In this document: positions 50,701-62,280 of the stretch, piece by piece
Numbering within the stretch: the first letter of the stretch is position 1
Layout of the letters: every line of letters starts with the position of its first letter
Source of the DNA: Branchiostoma floridae
Lineage: Eukaryota > Chordata > Leptocardii > Amphioxiformes > Branchiostomatidae
Assembly: GCF_000003815.2 (NCBI RefSeq)
Contig: NC_049980.1
Location: 12,406,591 to 12,470,590 of the forward strand
Direction: 5' to 3'
DNA: 64,000 nt
Position numbers and translations under genes: made by a program
The notes under the pieces: model-generated
The model's input: only the letters and a program-made list of their open reading frames with translations
Databases searched by the model: none
Told to the model about the DNA's origin: nothing

Positions 50701-53700
50701 GGGTGTTCAGGAACTGTGCAGGAAGGGGGAAATGTGTAGTGATAAGTGCATATTTTATACTTCTGTTAATTCATTTATGTCATAGAAATCAGGAACTTTA
50801 TTTTACAGTAGAGGGGAGATGAAGTTTTTGCTGCACTAAATATACTACAGCAGTGGTACTGGTAATACATGTATATTGGAAACAAAAATTTGTGCTGCAA
50901 GAGGTTACCCAAAAAATTAAACCACTGCGAAGATTTCAAGATTTACAGTAGGTGCCAGAAGATTGCATCCCACATTAAATCTACTCTTTCTGTGCGAACC
51001 ATTAACATCAAAATTTTGAATCAAATGCACTGTAGAGTGGATGCAAATCTTAACCAAACTAAACCAAGATTTCTATTTTTTTTCTATATTTATTGGCAAC
51101 AAATTATTATGATAATGATGTTACAAGTGTAAGTACATTAAGCAAGAACTTCTTAATTGTCATTTTGATGCCTGCAAATTTCAAAGCCCCTAATGTTACC
51201 TGAGAAGGTGAGAATGGCAGAGGCTTGATGGGTGTTCTCTGTGGAGTGTTGTCTGCCTCCTTACAGGGGGTCAGGGTGCTGTCGTTAGACATGGTGGAGG
51301 TGCTGAGGGAGTTCTGTTCTTCCAGTCAAGGACAACAAACTTACAAATTCATTCAACTTTAACTTAAGATAAAGAGATCTACAGATCCCCGACCTTCAGA
51401 GACTGGTTTCAATCTGTGATTCCACCTGTAAAGGTCCTGATTGAAGTCAGTAAATTTTAAGATATCATTATTATCAGCTTATAATAATCAATGGTTTCAC
51501 TGGAAACTTAGGATTCATAACCTGGAGATCTCTGTAACACATTTCTACTGAATCCAAGCAACCTTGACTACCATCTCTCTTAGTCTCTACCATCAGACTC
51601 TGATTGGGATCTATATCTGTAGAATCTGCACTTCTCTCACATCACTACTTACACCCTGTCATATACACTTTTGTCCATAAACTGATGATAAAGGATACAT
51701 GCTTCTTGCGTTTTCTCCTCAGGATGGGAGGTGTGGTGAACTTGGAAGTGATGGGAGACGTGATCGGGATCAGACCTCCACTCTTTCCTGGTGTCTCCTT
51801 AGCCAAACCCTGGATGGCACGCCCATCAAACCTGTATTCTGTGAGACAATTCAAGGAACATGCTAGGTTAAGGGGCCACATCTTACTGAAGTGATTGACT
51901 CATTGAGTACCGTAACTTCATTTATTTTTGCTGGGACTTACTTTTGTGGTAGAAGGGAGAGGGAGGTTGCTAACAGAGTTTTGAAGTACAATGGTAATAC
52001 ACTGGAGATACATTAGTATTTGCTGTACAGAAGTCACTATGAAAACCACTACAGCAGAAGCGTGACCACTGCTAACATTTCATGATTTACAGTTAAATAC
52101 AGACAGCCACATCTTCCAATAGTAAGGCCTAGGAAAAAAATGTTGTGTTTCCTGTTTCCCTACCTACCCTAAAAAAACCTGCCGACCCTAGACTTTTTTT
52201 TGGGTTGGGCAGTGGAGTCACATAGCTTCCAGATAGAATTTTTATTTAGCCTGCTACCTATTGAAGTAAAACACTGCTTGTCCCATCTAATGAAGGATAA
52301 ACGTATCTACCCCCTGTATCATGCACAAAATTAAAGTTTGACATTGAAAGACAAGTGTCATCATGCATTTTAGTTTACTTTGTTCAACAGTATTGTGATA
52401 TGTATCACTAGAGTTTTGGCCAGCCTAAAAAAAATACAAAAAAAAAAAGAAGATAATCCCTACCTGCCGACCCTAATTTTTTCAGGACTGAAACAGGAAA
52501 CACAACATTTTTTTTCCTAGGCCTAATATTTTTTCAAATCTTCTGGGTTATTGCAGTCAAACGTGACAATGACTCTTGCATGTATAATATCAAATAAGAT
52601 TATAGGATCATGTCATTTAAAATCAGTTTAAGGAGAGCAAAGCAAACTTCAGATAATGACAAAGTTAGGCTGAGCTGTTACCTGTGCTGCCCTCTGCAGG
52701 AAGATGTCTGACTTGTTCCCTCTCTGCTGTCCTGTTGATGGCCATGTCACCGATCAGCTCCAGCTGCCCGAAGTCCTGGTCCCACTCTTCCCCCTCCGCA
52801 TCAACCATCTGCAGAGTCTCCGTAAACTCCGGCACGGAGCGCAGCGGGGACACGATGGCTGCGTGCAGAGCGTTGATAACTTGTTTGTGAGAGATGGAAA
52901 ACAGTTGGGGTGGTGGGACGAAGAGGACAATGTTGAGAGAAAAGACTTCAACTTGCTGTCATCTTTGGGCTTTTTGTACATATCTTTTGTCTTCATTTCA
53001 GTTTCTCTTTTTATTATTTCAAAATACCGACAGTTGTCATTTTTCCTAGCCTGGAAGCCTGACTCATAGCATGCCAGGTGATACCTGTCTCTTTATCTGG
53101 GAGAGCAACATACGAGCAATGTACAGTAAATTTGTAGTCAACTTCAAAAGCCTGCAATTGTTTTTTCTTTACATTCCATAACTTCTGTTCATACAAAACT
53201 TACAGCAAGCTTTGTGATTTCTATGGATCTTTCTTTGAATCGCATACAAAAACTTTTCAATCGCAAAATGAAACAATCTAGCCCAGTAGCCAGCAGATGA
53301 AGTCTGACGATGTAACACACAAGACAGGATGGAATGATCAGCAGGAAAGCACAAAAACAAGAAAGCAGTGGAGAAAGAAGCATAATGGCTAAGCTCAAAA
53401 GGGATTAATTAACACAAGCATTGCAGCAGGTAAACTTTGTACTTCTACAGCCTTGAACTAATGGCGCAACATCATAGAATACAGTCAAACATGCACAGGT
53501 GACCACCTCTACATGAGGACCACCTGGCCAATGTCACCACTTTTGCAGTCCCTTAGAATCTTAGATAACGTTTCCCAAAGACTCCTGTCTAGAGTGACCA
53601 CATGTCCACAATGATTTTTTTCCATCCCTGAGTGACCTTGTTGGGCTGGTTTGTTGGGCAGGTTCGACTGTAGTTTACATAGGGTGTGATGACATCCTTT

Positions 53701-56700
53701 CTGCCAAACGTTTCAATGCTTTCCATGTATTTGAATGTGTGCAAGTACATTTTAATTTCAAAGTCTGGTCTTTGAGCACATTTGAAAGTTGGCAGAAATG
53801 ATGTTGTCAACCTGTGACACAAGCAGCATTAATAGTCTATAGAGGCGTGAACTCATCTATCAACACAAACATTGGCTTCAATGTCATCTAATGGGCCTCA
53901 ATCTAACATTTAACCAAGCTTGTTTCTACTCATTGCAAAACTAAAAAAAAATATCTGCAAGCAGCATATAGAGGTTTATACATTGCACAGTGAGTTCTTT
54001 ACCATCGTTATCCATGTTATACACAATCCATTTGGTTGGCGATGGGTCTTCGGTACCCTGCACCATGCCGTTGGACATCCCCACCCCCATCATGCCATCT
54101 ACCACATCACTGTTCCACTGGGACATGCTGTCAGCTGGGTAGTGCTGCTGTTGCATGTTGTGGTCACCAGGGGGCACCATGCTACAGTCTCCTGTGTTCA
54201 TGTACATGGGCTGCTGCTGCTGCATGTATCCTTGGGCCTAGGAGAGAGAGCAAGGTTGAATATACTGAGCAGGAATTAGGTACTGTAAATCTTAAACCTT
54301 TGCAACCTATTTCTAATTTTGCCGTAACCTCTTGTCTGGTATCCAAACCTATTATAAATATCACAGAACGAATGTTTAGACATCTACAGTCTTTTTTGAC
54401 TGTCGCAGCAGTAAGACAATCTCAAACACGTAACACCCCCCATTTCTGAATAATACAATGTCCCACCTGCATCTGGTCTTGTTGGTGCATGGGCTGTTGC
54501 ACGTCCTGCTGCGGGGGTGGGTAGTATGTTGGGTAGGACATGTGGTTGTGGGATAGGGGGTAGTACATGGAGGAGCCAGAGTTGCGCCGGCGGTACGGCT
54601 GTGTGATACCTTCCTCTGCCTCATACTTCCTCCGCATGGTGGAGTTCCAGTGGTTTTTTATGGCATTGTCGGTCCTAAGGCATTTAGAGATTAGGGTTAA
54701 AACATGTACATCCTACACTTGGCATTCATGATTACACAATACCAGTGCCACAATAACATTCGATACAGGTGTATGTATGTCACAAGCCCACAGCTATGCT
54801 GAGATCTTAGCATGTGAAACTGCCCCACTAAGGAACAATGGCCTGCAGATATCATACATGTTGTCTATCAATTTGGTGAAAGATAGCTCTTTTAAAATTG
54901 AAAGGGTAATGTACAATACATCGTAAACAATTCATTCCTGTAAACAATGTTGTCTGATGAATATGTTGTCTGTCTCTTTCTGCTTGCCATTAGGAATTAT
55001 CTGAAGTCAGTGCCAGCACTGCCAGGGAAGTTATGTTGTGCCCTTAGCATGTATTCCTTCACTCAGCAGTCAGCACAGGTGAAAATGAGTACATGTAATT
55101 ACTAGATTTGGTAAAGAACGTCCTTTCAGATGGGGTGTAAAGTTGGAGGTTCAATGTTTGAGCACCACAATTTTGGCGTATTTCAGGGGTCCATCCCAGT
55201 GTGAGACTGTCAAACCTTACAGTATGTTCTTATAAGTTGCATCTACCATACAGAACGGTTGTGCTGTGCCTATATGAAGTTAACCAGTTATCCGAAACAA
55301 ACTTAAGTATTTTCACCTTCCCGGCAGAAGTTTGGCGATCTCTGCCCATCTGTTTCCTAAACGTTTGTGCGCCTCATAGATGATCCTGTCCTCCTCTTCA
55401 GACCATGCACATTTCTTGATCTCTGGGTTCAGGTGGTTGTGCCACCTGAGATACAAGCAAATGCATTAAGTTTGTCAACAAGAAAAAAAGTTCTAGAAAT
55501 CTTACCAATGGGAAACTGGTAGAAGTGGCTCCTGAACCAGTAATAACAGAAAATGAAGTAATTTCAAACTGTCACTGGCATACATACGGTAAATCCGAAA
55601 ATTACTTTTACTTTGGATCGGATTATGATTTTGATTTATCTGTGTCTTTCATGTTTCAGTTGTACTTATATGTTCCGACGTGTATGTCTACTTTTCTCTC
55701 TGTAAGTTTTTTGAATTTTTATTTCCTTGTATGTATATGTGAAACTGGGCCCTATTGAAAACCAGTGTATTAGCACTGAGTAGGCTACCCAGGTGTTTGA
55801 AAATAAACAAACAAACAAACAAACTACTGTGGTTGTTTCACTTTTATGGTGACTTTTTAACTGCAAATTCATGATATCACAAATATGCATTTCCAACGTA
55901 TTACTAATGTACCACAGACTTTTTCAATTGTGAATTCAAAACAGAGAAAGCCTCCTTTTTCCCTCCTACAGCAAAAACACTGGAAAGATATATGAATCTA
56001 CAGTAACGCTCCACAGTCATTTGTCATTACCTCTCCCTGCACTGTTTGCCAATGCGCCCCTTCAGATGCTTGGCGATGAGAGACCAGCGCTTGGGCCCGT
56101 ACTTTCTCACAAGTTCAACGACCTTCTCGTCTTCTTCCTTGGTCCAGGGACCTTTGACAAGGTCAGGGTTCAAGACTTTTTCCCACCTATGTTGACACTG
56201 GACGTCTAGAAAAATAATCACAGTAAGAGTTGATATAACATAAGCGCAAAGTGGAAGGGAATACCATGCATGATACTGCTAGTAAATCATAGACATAGAC
56301 AAACCACACATTGCGTATGTATAAATTAGATGTTAGCATCACTGCACCATCAAGAATGGACCTATGCAATGGCTATGGGATCAGAGTGTTTGTCTTGCAT
56401 TTGTGGGTCTTGAGTTTGAGCCTCGACCTAGTCAAACCAAGGACTTTAAAATGGTACATACTACATTGTATTGCCTCTGCTTAGGCTCTCAGCATTGTGC
56501 CAAATTTTTGGAATGGGTTGGCTGCTACTGTATGCAGGAAGAACCTTAGACATTGTTGACCTTCAATAGACTTTCTAGTCACAGGTGCAGGTAAAGAAGT
56601 GAATACGCCCCCAACAGAAACTTGAGTACATCTAGTATCACACTTACCACTTCTGTCTGGAAAGCTTTTAGCAACCACCTTCCAATCAATATCATCTGAC

Positions 56701-59700
56701 CCCTGGTCAATGGCCACTTGTCTCAGGGCCTCGTCCTGAAATACGTAATGTTATCAGTACATGTTATGAACACAAGACAACTCAGGTTCAGTCTAGACCT
56801 AGCCAGTGTCTACACAATCAGTCACTGGCTGGGCAGTGCCATGGCAACATTAGGTTCAGCCTTTAGGAGTGCCATTTTAGTCAGGTTGAGTCTGGACCAG
56901 AGAAAAGAAACTGAAAGGTATTGTCAGGGCCAAAATAGTGGGTGCCTATGACTTTTGTGCACCTAAAATGATAGCTATGTTACTACTGTACTAGGTACCC
57001 TAGATATATGTGCCGGGATAGATACTATGTAATACACTACAGGGTTGGACAAGTTTTTCAAAATTCACTTGTCCTATCGGGCAAGTATATAGAAAATTTA
57101 CTTGCCCGAACCAACTTTCCACTTGCCCAAAATTTAATAAATGACATGTATTTTTACTTTCATCGATGGAATTCTTGTTATTGGCTCTATTTTTCTTTGT
57201 TGACCAATGCTTGATGCCATGACTGAAAAGTGGCAAGTATAAAAAAATCTCACTCAAAATCTTACTTGCCTGTCGGGCAAGTGGGATAGGACATGCACTT
57301 GCCCGACCATCACTTTCACTTGCCCGGGACAATAGGGCTAGTGGACTTGCTTATCCCTGCACTAGTATTTTCTTGACATCAAAGACACAACACAGTAAAA
57401 CCTTTGTTGTATTAATTGCACTATTGACTTAAACCTTGAAATAAATGGACCAATCTTGGTAATTCTATCCCATGATCTTACCTCATCCTTGGTCCAGCGA
57501 GTCTTGCTTCCCAGTCGCTTGCCTCCACGGATTGAAGAGATATCGTAATCGTGGTCGTTCTGTGACAGGTCACTGTCGGTGTCGTCTACGTAGCTGTAGA
57601 TGTGACAACAAAGGGACAAAAATGATTTCGCTGAATTACATGTATCAAAAAGACAGCATTAAAAAAATGCTGTCTGTTACTTCATATCTTGGATGTTGTA
57701 TGCTGGATTTTTTTTTCAAGATGGGTGGAAGGATTTTTATTTTTCAACCAGCTACCTAAATTCAACTAGTTGGCTATACTCATTCTCCTTCAGATTTTAC
57801 TATTTCACAACAATGCTTGATTCTGTCACCTTTGGTGCTTTCCTGGTCACTTACATCTACAGAGAGAAAGTTAAGTAGCAAATTAATTGATAGAAAAGTC
57901 ACCAATGGTTACCTATTGATGTTTGAAACCACCCAAAAACTATGAACAAAAGACGTGAATTGTCGTTATGAACAGAGTACCCTTGAACTACAAGAATAAA
58001 GGGTCCATTCAGGACCAAAAAGTCATGTCATGCATATTGAACATACATGTATTGACCCTTTTGTTTTGGGAGTTGGAAGATACCATGTTGTACAATCTTG
58101 TGTTGGATTTAGAAACTTGGTCTAAGGTTCAGAAAAATATGGAATTCCACATATTCTCTAGTCTTGTGCTAGGATTTAGTAGGAAGTACTAGGAACGAAA
58201 ACATCTGTGTCATGTGGCTGGAATGTCCTGGGCTGGGAGGGGGCCTTCTCATGTCACTTGTTTAGGCCTTGTGCCAAGATCAGTTGCATAGAACAGATGA
58301 GGTAATGCCAGAACATGTGCTACAGTACAACGGCTAAATTTTCAAACTTTTTACAGTATGAAGATGTCAATGGTTTTCCGCTGAACGTTATAATGTAATG
58401 AAAAACATGGAAATTTTATCATGACCAAACATGTAACAAACATGTATATGATTTTTATAAACAGGATTGGCTATTTTTTAAGTCACGAACCCTCATTGAG
58501 TTTGACAATATGCATGTCAATAAAATAATATCTACAAGTAAAATCAGAAACCATAAGGAAAGTCAGCACGAAAAAAATATAACATTCAATTATGCTTTGA
58601 ATAATCTTGATGGGAACAGCTGCATCCTGGAGGACCACATACTGACAGACACTATGCTAGTACTGAGCATAATGGGCCGTTCCAAAAAATAAATGTGGAG
58701 GGGGGGTTGAAGAGGTCGGATTTTCCAATTGCTTCAACCCCCCTTTGGATTTCATCCGAGAGCCTGACCCCCCCTTTGAATTTCATCCGAGTGCCTCGAC
58801 CCCCCTCTAATTTCATCCGAGAGCTCCGACCCCCCCTTTATTTCATCCAAGTCCCAAATGCCTCTTATACCCCTTTTATTTCATCTGAATAACCTTACAC
58901 CCTCATAATTTTCATCCTAGAACCTTGCCCTTACAGTACTGTAACTAAGATAGGAGTAGAAGTATCTAAATCCAGATTTTCTTGACTTTTTTGTAGAAAA
59001 ACCCATATCCAGACCTATCTCGACCCCCCCGTTCAAACGAAATCCATATCCAAGATTTGCTTGACCCCCCCTCGGTAAAATCCGACCTCTTCAACCCACC
59101 CCCCACATTTATTTTTTGGAACGGCCCAATTTAGCTCAAGACAACAAGATTCGAAAAAAAAAAAAAGAAGAAATGGCTGGCTGAAGCAGGATTGTTATAG
59201 TTTATATTGAAAAATCCACAGAAAATTTAGTGCAATTTGCGATCATTGTTCGAATCTTTTGACAGAATTTCGGAAAGAATATTTATAATTTGTCCGCTCT
59301 TCTCATCTCATCGAAAACAAAAGATTTGCCAATCAAGCCCGCTAAAACAAACACTCAGATCCAGGACGAGGAAACAGTACTCATAGGAAATGGCATCAAA
59401 ATCATAACTGAAGACTTCAAGTACAAAATATGATTGAAGGATAGCACTAAGTCTATGCAGCAATTTTATTACTGAAATTTCAATGGCTATGCTAGCCGCG
59501 ATGCTTTGTGTAGAATAAATTCTGACACGTCAACAAAAGTTCCAGATATTTTTTTTCGAGTGGGCGGATTGGCTTCACAACGGAGGCGATCGGAACCAGC
59601 TGACAAAGTCATCGCAGCTCTAATGCAGTACAGAACTAGAACGACAGTCATGCTGTCCAGTCGATGCCACGATCAGTCCACAGGAAAATCTGCAGCATGT

Positions 59701-59818
59701 AGCAAACATCGAACAAAAGACACAGAAAATGGCGACATCATGTTGCCACGACGAAATTTTCGAGCCGGGCGGGTTCGATTCCGTTTTTTTCTTACCTGCA
59801 GTATCTGTGTCGTGACAT
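47771..59818 (-). CDS. Myb: Myb transcription factor (R1R2R3), complete, 17 exons
   Basis: Exons: 59796-59818, 57482-57593, 56648-56735, 56031-56205, 55317-55445, 54467-54674, 54003-54237, 52682-52879, 51699-51838, 51200-51313, 50559-50713, 50001-50121, 49469-49588, 49085-49192, 48597-48743, 48017-48094, 47771-47884. They sum to 2265 bp, 754 residues (A-Myb 752, B-Myb 700). Three Myb repeats span about 39-190 with all nine tryptophans (41, 63, 82; 95, 115, 134; 147, 166, 185) and Cys130 in KQCRERW. Exons 6-7 are Gln/Met/Pro rich. FTETLQMVD (about 342-350) matches FAETLQFID of c-Myb. [22 protein letters not shown] and [11 protein letters not shown] are conserved, several with CDK-type sites. 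The last exon ([20 protein letters not shown]) matches the B-Myb segment that binds LIN9-LIN52 of MuvB. The nuclear protein should bind YAACNG sites and drive G2/M genes. The start MSRHRYC resembles MSRRTRC of B-Myb. Confidence 0.95.
52126..52523. mobile_element. PIF/Harbinger-like MITE in a Myb intron
   Basis: Inverted ends start GGCCTAGGAAAAAAATGTTG and continue TGTTTCCTGTTTC (about 34 bp, one-base length difference in the A run). A TAA target-site duplication flanks them (52123-52125 and 52524-52526). The 3-bp TAA target and GG start fit PIF/Harbinger. The 398-bp interior holds CCTGCCGACCCTA near both ends and no ORF. It lies in the intron between the exons at 51699-51838 and 52682-52879. 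Confidence 0.8.
53482..53670. mobile_element. Tc1/mariner-type MITE, TA target site (copy 2)
   Basis: Starts CAGTCAAAC and ends GGTTCGACTG between TA dinucleotides. The interior reads GTGACCACCTCTACATGAGG and later GTGACCACATGTCCACA, matching copy 1 at 39522-39690. It lies in a Myb intron and has no ORF. Confidence 0.7.
56365..56545 (+). mobile_element. tRNA-derived SINE in a Myb intron
   Basis: The 5' part has tRNA-like polymerase III boxes: an A-box-like TGGCTATGGGATC region followed by GAGTGTTTGTCTTGCAT, and a B-box-like GAGTTTGAGCCTC about 35 bp further. It is followed by a non-tRNA body (ACCAAGGACTTTAAAATGGT, then CTTAGGCTCTCAGCAT). The boxes have decayed from consensus, so the copy is probably inactive. 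The 3' end was placed only approximately. Confidence 0.55.
57040..57359. mobile_element. Short inverted-repeat element rich in ACTTGCCC
   Basis: The ends, CAGGGTTGGACAAGT on the left and the reverse complement CAGGGATAAGCAAGT on the right, pair imperfectly, with CACTA directly repeated outside (57035-57039 and 57360-57364). ACTTGCCC/GGGCAAGT occurs about seven times inside, in both directions. The CAGGG ends resemble hAT-type MITEs, although those normally duplicate 8 bp. It lies in the intron between Myb exons 2 and 3. Confidence 0.6.
58674..59127. mobile_element. PIF/Harbinger-like MITE with internal tandem repeat, in Myb intron 1
   Basis: The left end reads GGGCCGTTCCAAAAAATAAA, then TGTGG, a G run, TTGAAGAGGTCGGATTTT. 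The right end is its reverse complement with small changes in the G run. AAT flanks both sides (58671-58673 and 59128-59130). The interior holds about five diverged copies of a ~30-bp unit based on ATTTCATCCGAGAGCC and GACCCCCC. No ORF is present. Confidence 0.75.
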
Positions 59819-59990
59819 CTTGGCGAAATTAGCCCTGATCGTAGATCCGAGACTCTGTAAAACTCACACAGAAGTACATCGGAAACTTTCCCGGTCCACA
59901 AAACACGCGATCAGCGCTTGGTTTTCCGTCAAAAAGCGCCGAAATGTGGCTGATTTGGGGGAGGAGAATGTTGAGCGGGATTTTGCCGCG

Positions 59991-60323
59991 TGACGTCACC
60001 AGTAGAACTGGTTCGGATTTGCGCGCGGTCTGACGTCATATATCACGTGATAGCTATTCTCATCTTTGATTGGCTAGATTTTAAGATTCCAATGATTAGA
60101 TCTATTCTTGAGGTCAAAGGTTAATAAGCCAAATATCACGTGATAATTTTCTTGTACTTTATTGGATGAAACTAATGATTACATCATCTCTTGAAGTCAA
60201 AGGTGAGTATTGCGAACACATGCGCACTGACGAGGTAACTCCTGCCGTGATAGCCACAGAGCAGCCGTGGATAGCAGCCGGGATACTATTATTTAAATGA
60301 GCCAAATGGTTGAATCCTATTGG
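59991..60323 (-). promoter_or_regulatory. Myb upstream control region with duplicated motif block
   Basis: Lying 170-510 bp upstream of the Myb start codon, this stretch contains: two CRE palindromes TGACGTCA (59991-59998, 60031-60038); two 12-bp palindromes TATCACGTGATA (60041-60052, 60134-60145); two DR1-type nuclear-receptor-like sites (60111-60123, AGGTCA-A-AGGTTA; 60194-60206, AAGTCA-A-AGGTGA); and three CCAAT boxes on the gene's own strand (60069-60073, 60161-60165, 60319-60323). An E2F-like TTTCGGCGC (minus strand) lies near 59935-59945. CCAAT and E2F sites suit a cell-cycle-regulated Myb promoter. Confidence 0.5.
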
Positions 60324-61196
60324 TCGATTCTCCTCACACATGCGGGATTACTGCTGTATCGCCATTTTGCTGTCGGCTTTAGTAATGTAGCCGAGATTTG
60401 GTAAGTCTCAATAGCGCATACAACATAATCTAAGTAGAGTCAACACCTCAAAGGAATCAAGAGAAGAGAAGAGAGAGAAGAGAAGGAAACGTAGAGAATA
60501 CTAAAAAGTAGTAGAATGTATGTTTGGCTCTGGGGGAGACCACGAACATCTCAGTGGCCCTTGTTCTCGTCACCAAGAAAGGCGTCGTACTGATGAATGT
60601 ATGGTTCTTAGCTCTTGGGACCAGGTACAACAACTTACAGGTAATATTTGTGTGGCTCTTAGCTTTGGGGACCAGGAAAGGCACCTTACAGGTAATATTT
60701 GTGTGGCTCTTAGCTCTGGGGACAAGGAAAGGCACCTTACAGGTAATATTTGTGTGGCTCTTAGCTTTGGGGACCAGGTAACTCACCTTACATGTATCAT
60801 TTGTGTGGCTCTTAGCTCCGGGAACCAGGTGAGGCACCTTACAGCTTATATTTGCATGGCTCTTAGCTCTGGGGACCAGGTAGGGCACCTTACATGTGAT
60901 ATTTGCATGGCTCTTAGCTCTGGGGACCAAGTAGGGCACCTTACAGGTGATATTTGCATGGCTCTTAGCTCTGGGGACTAGGTAGGGCACCTTACAGGTG
61001 ATATTTGCATGGCTCTTAGCTCTGGGGACCAAGTAGGGCACCTTACAGGTGATATTTGCGTGGCTCTTAGCTCTGGGGACCAGGTAGGGCACCTTACAGG
61101 TGATATTTGCATGGCTCTTAGCTCTGGGGACCAGGTAGGGCACCTAACATGTGATATTTGCATGGCTCTTAGCTCTGGGGACCAAGACCCCGTTCA

Positions 61197-61862
61197 CACT
61201 CAAAAAAATGAAGCGGCTTCAACGTCGAAGCCGCTTCAATGGGCAAGCCGCTTCAAAAAAATTACGTTCACACTCATTTCAGACAATCCGATTAATCGCA
61301 CACAATTCCGTACCTGGACTTCAGGTACTTTTTTACAACATTGTTTGTAGGTTTTCTCAAACCCACTCTTAATAGTCTTATATCATGATCCAGAGAGAAA
61401 GCTGTTCAAAGATATGTTTGTTTTTTGTGATTTTGTTTTAGCTTGCTGTGTTTCCTCTCTCTTCCCGTGATAAAAAAAGCTTTGTTTGCTTCCCATTCCG
61501 CTTGCCTTGACCCTACAGCGATTTTTTTTCTTTCCAGACATTATCATTGGGCACAAAAATCAGTAACGTGAGCAAACCTGTCAGTGTGGCGTGTGTTCCT
61601 GCTCCCGATACCTGGATATATAACCTCCAACAGGGGGCAAATCGGAAATTTGCATAGGATCTATCCCGCGTTGCGTTCACACTCGCGATTTCAGCCAAGC
61701 GGCTTGTTCACAAGTGTCTCAAACTACCTCCCAGGGAAGGATTGAAAACGAGCCGGATCGGTGAAAATCCAAGCCGCTTGGAGCGTTCACACTCAAGAAA
61801 ACGATCCGGATCAAGCGGCTTCGACGTTGAAGCCGCTTCATTTTTTTGAGTGTGAACGGGGT
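61197..61862. mobile_element. 666-bp inverted-repeat DNA transposon inserted in the minisatellite
   Basis: The two ends are perfect inverted repeats over 50 bp, starting ACCCCGTTCACACTCAAAAA and including AAGCGGCTTCAACGTCGAAG. They are flanked by a 5-bp target duplication CCAAG (61192-61196 and 61863-61867). The CCAAG belongs to the minisatellite unit, which proves insertion into the array. The ends also contain a shorter imperfect palindrome. There is no transposase ORF, so it is non-autonomous. The superfamily is not clear: 5-bp duplications are unusual, and the ends lack a CACA start. Confidence 0.9.
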
Positions 61863-62280
61863 CCAAGTAGGGCACCTTACATGTGATATTTGCATGGCAT
61901 GTGATATTTGCATGGCTCTTAGCTCTGGGGACCAAGTAGGGCACCTTACAGGTGATATTTGCATGGCTCTTAGCTCTGGGGACCAAGTAGGGCACCTTAC
62001 AGGTGATATTTGCATGGCTCTTAGCTCTGGGGACCAGGTAGGGCACCTTACAGGTGATATTTGCGTGGCTCTTAGCTCTGGGGACCAAGTAGGGCACCTT
62101 ACAGGTGATATTTGCGTGGCTCTTAGCTCTGGGGACTAGGTAGGGCACCTTACAGGTGATATTTGCATGGCTCTTAGCTCTGGGGACCAGGTAGGGCACC
62201 TTACAGGTGATATTTGCGTGGCTCTTAGCTCTGGGGACCAAGTAGGGCACCTTACAGGTGATATTTGCGTGGCTCTTAGC

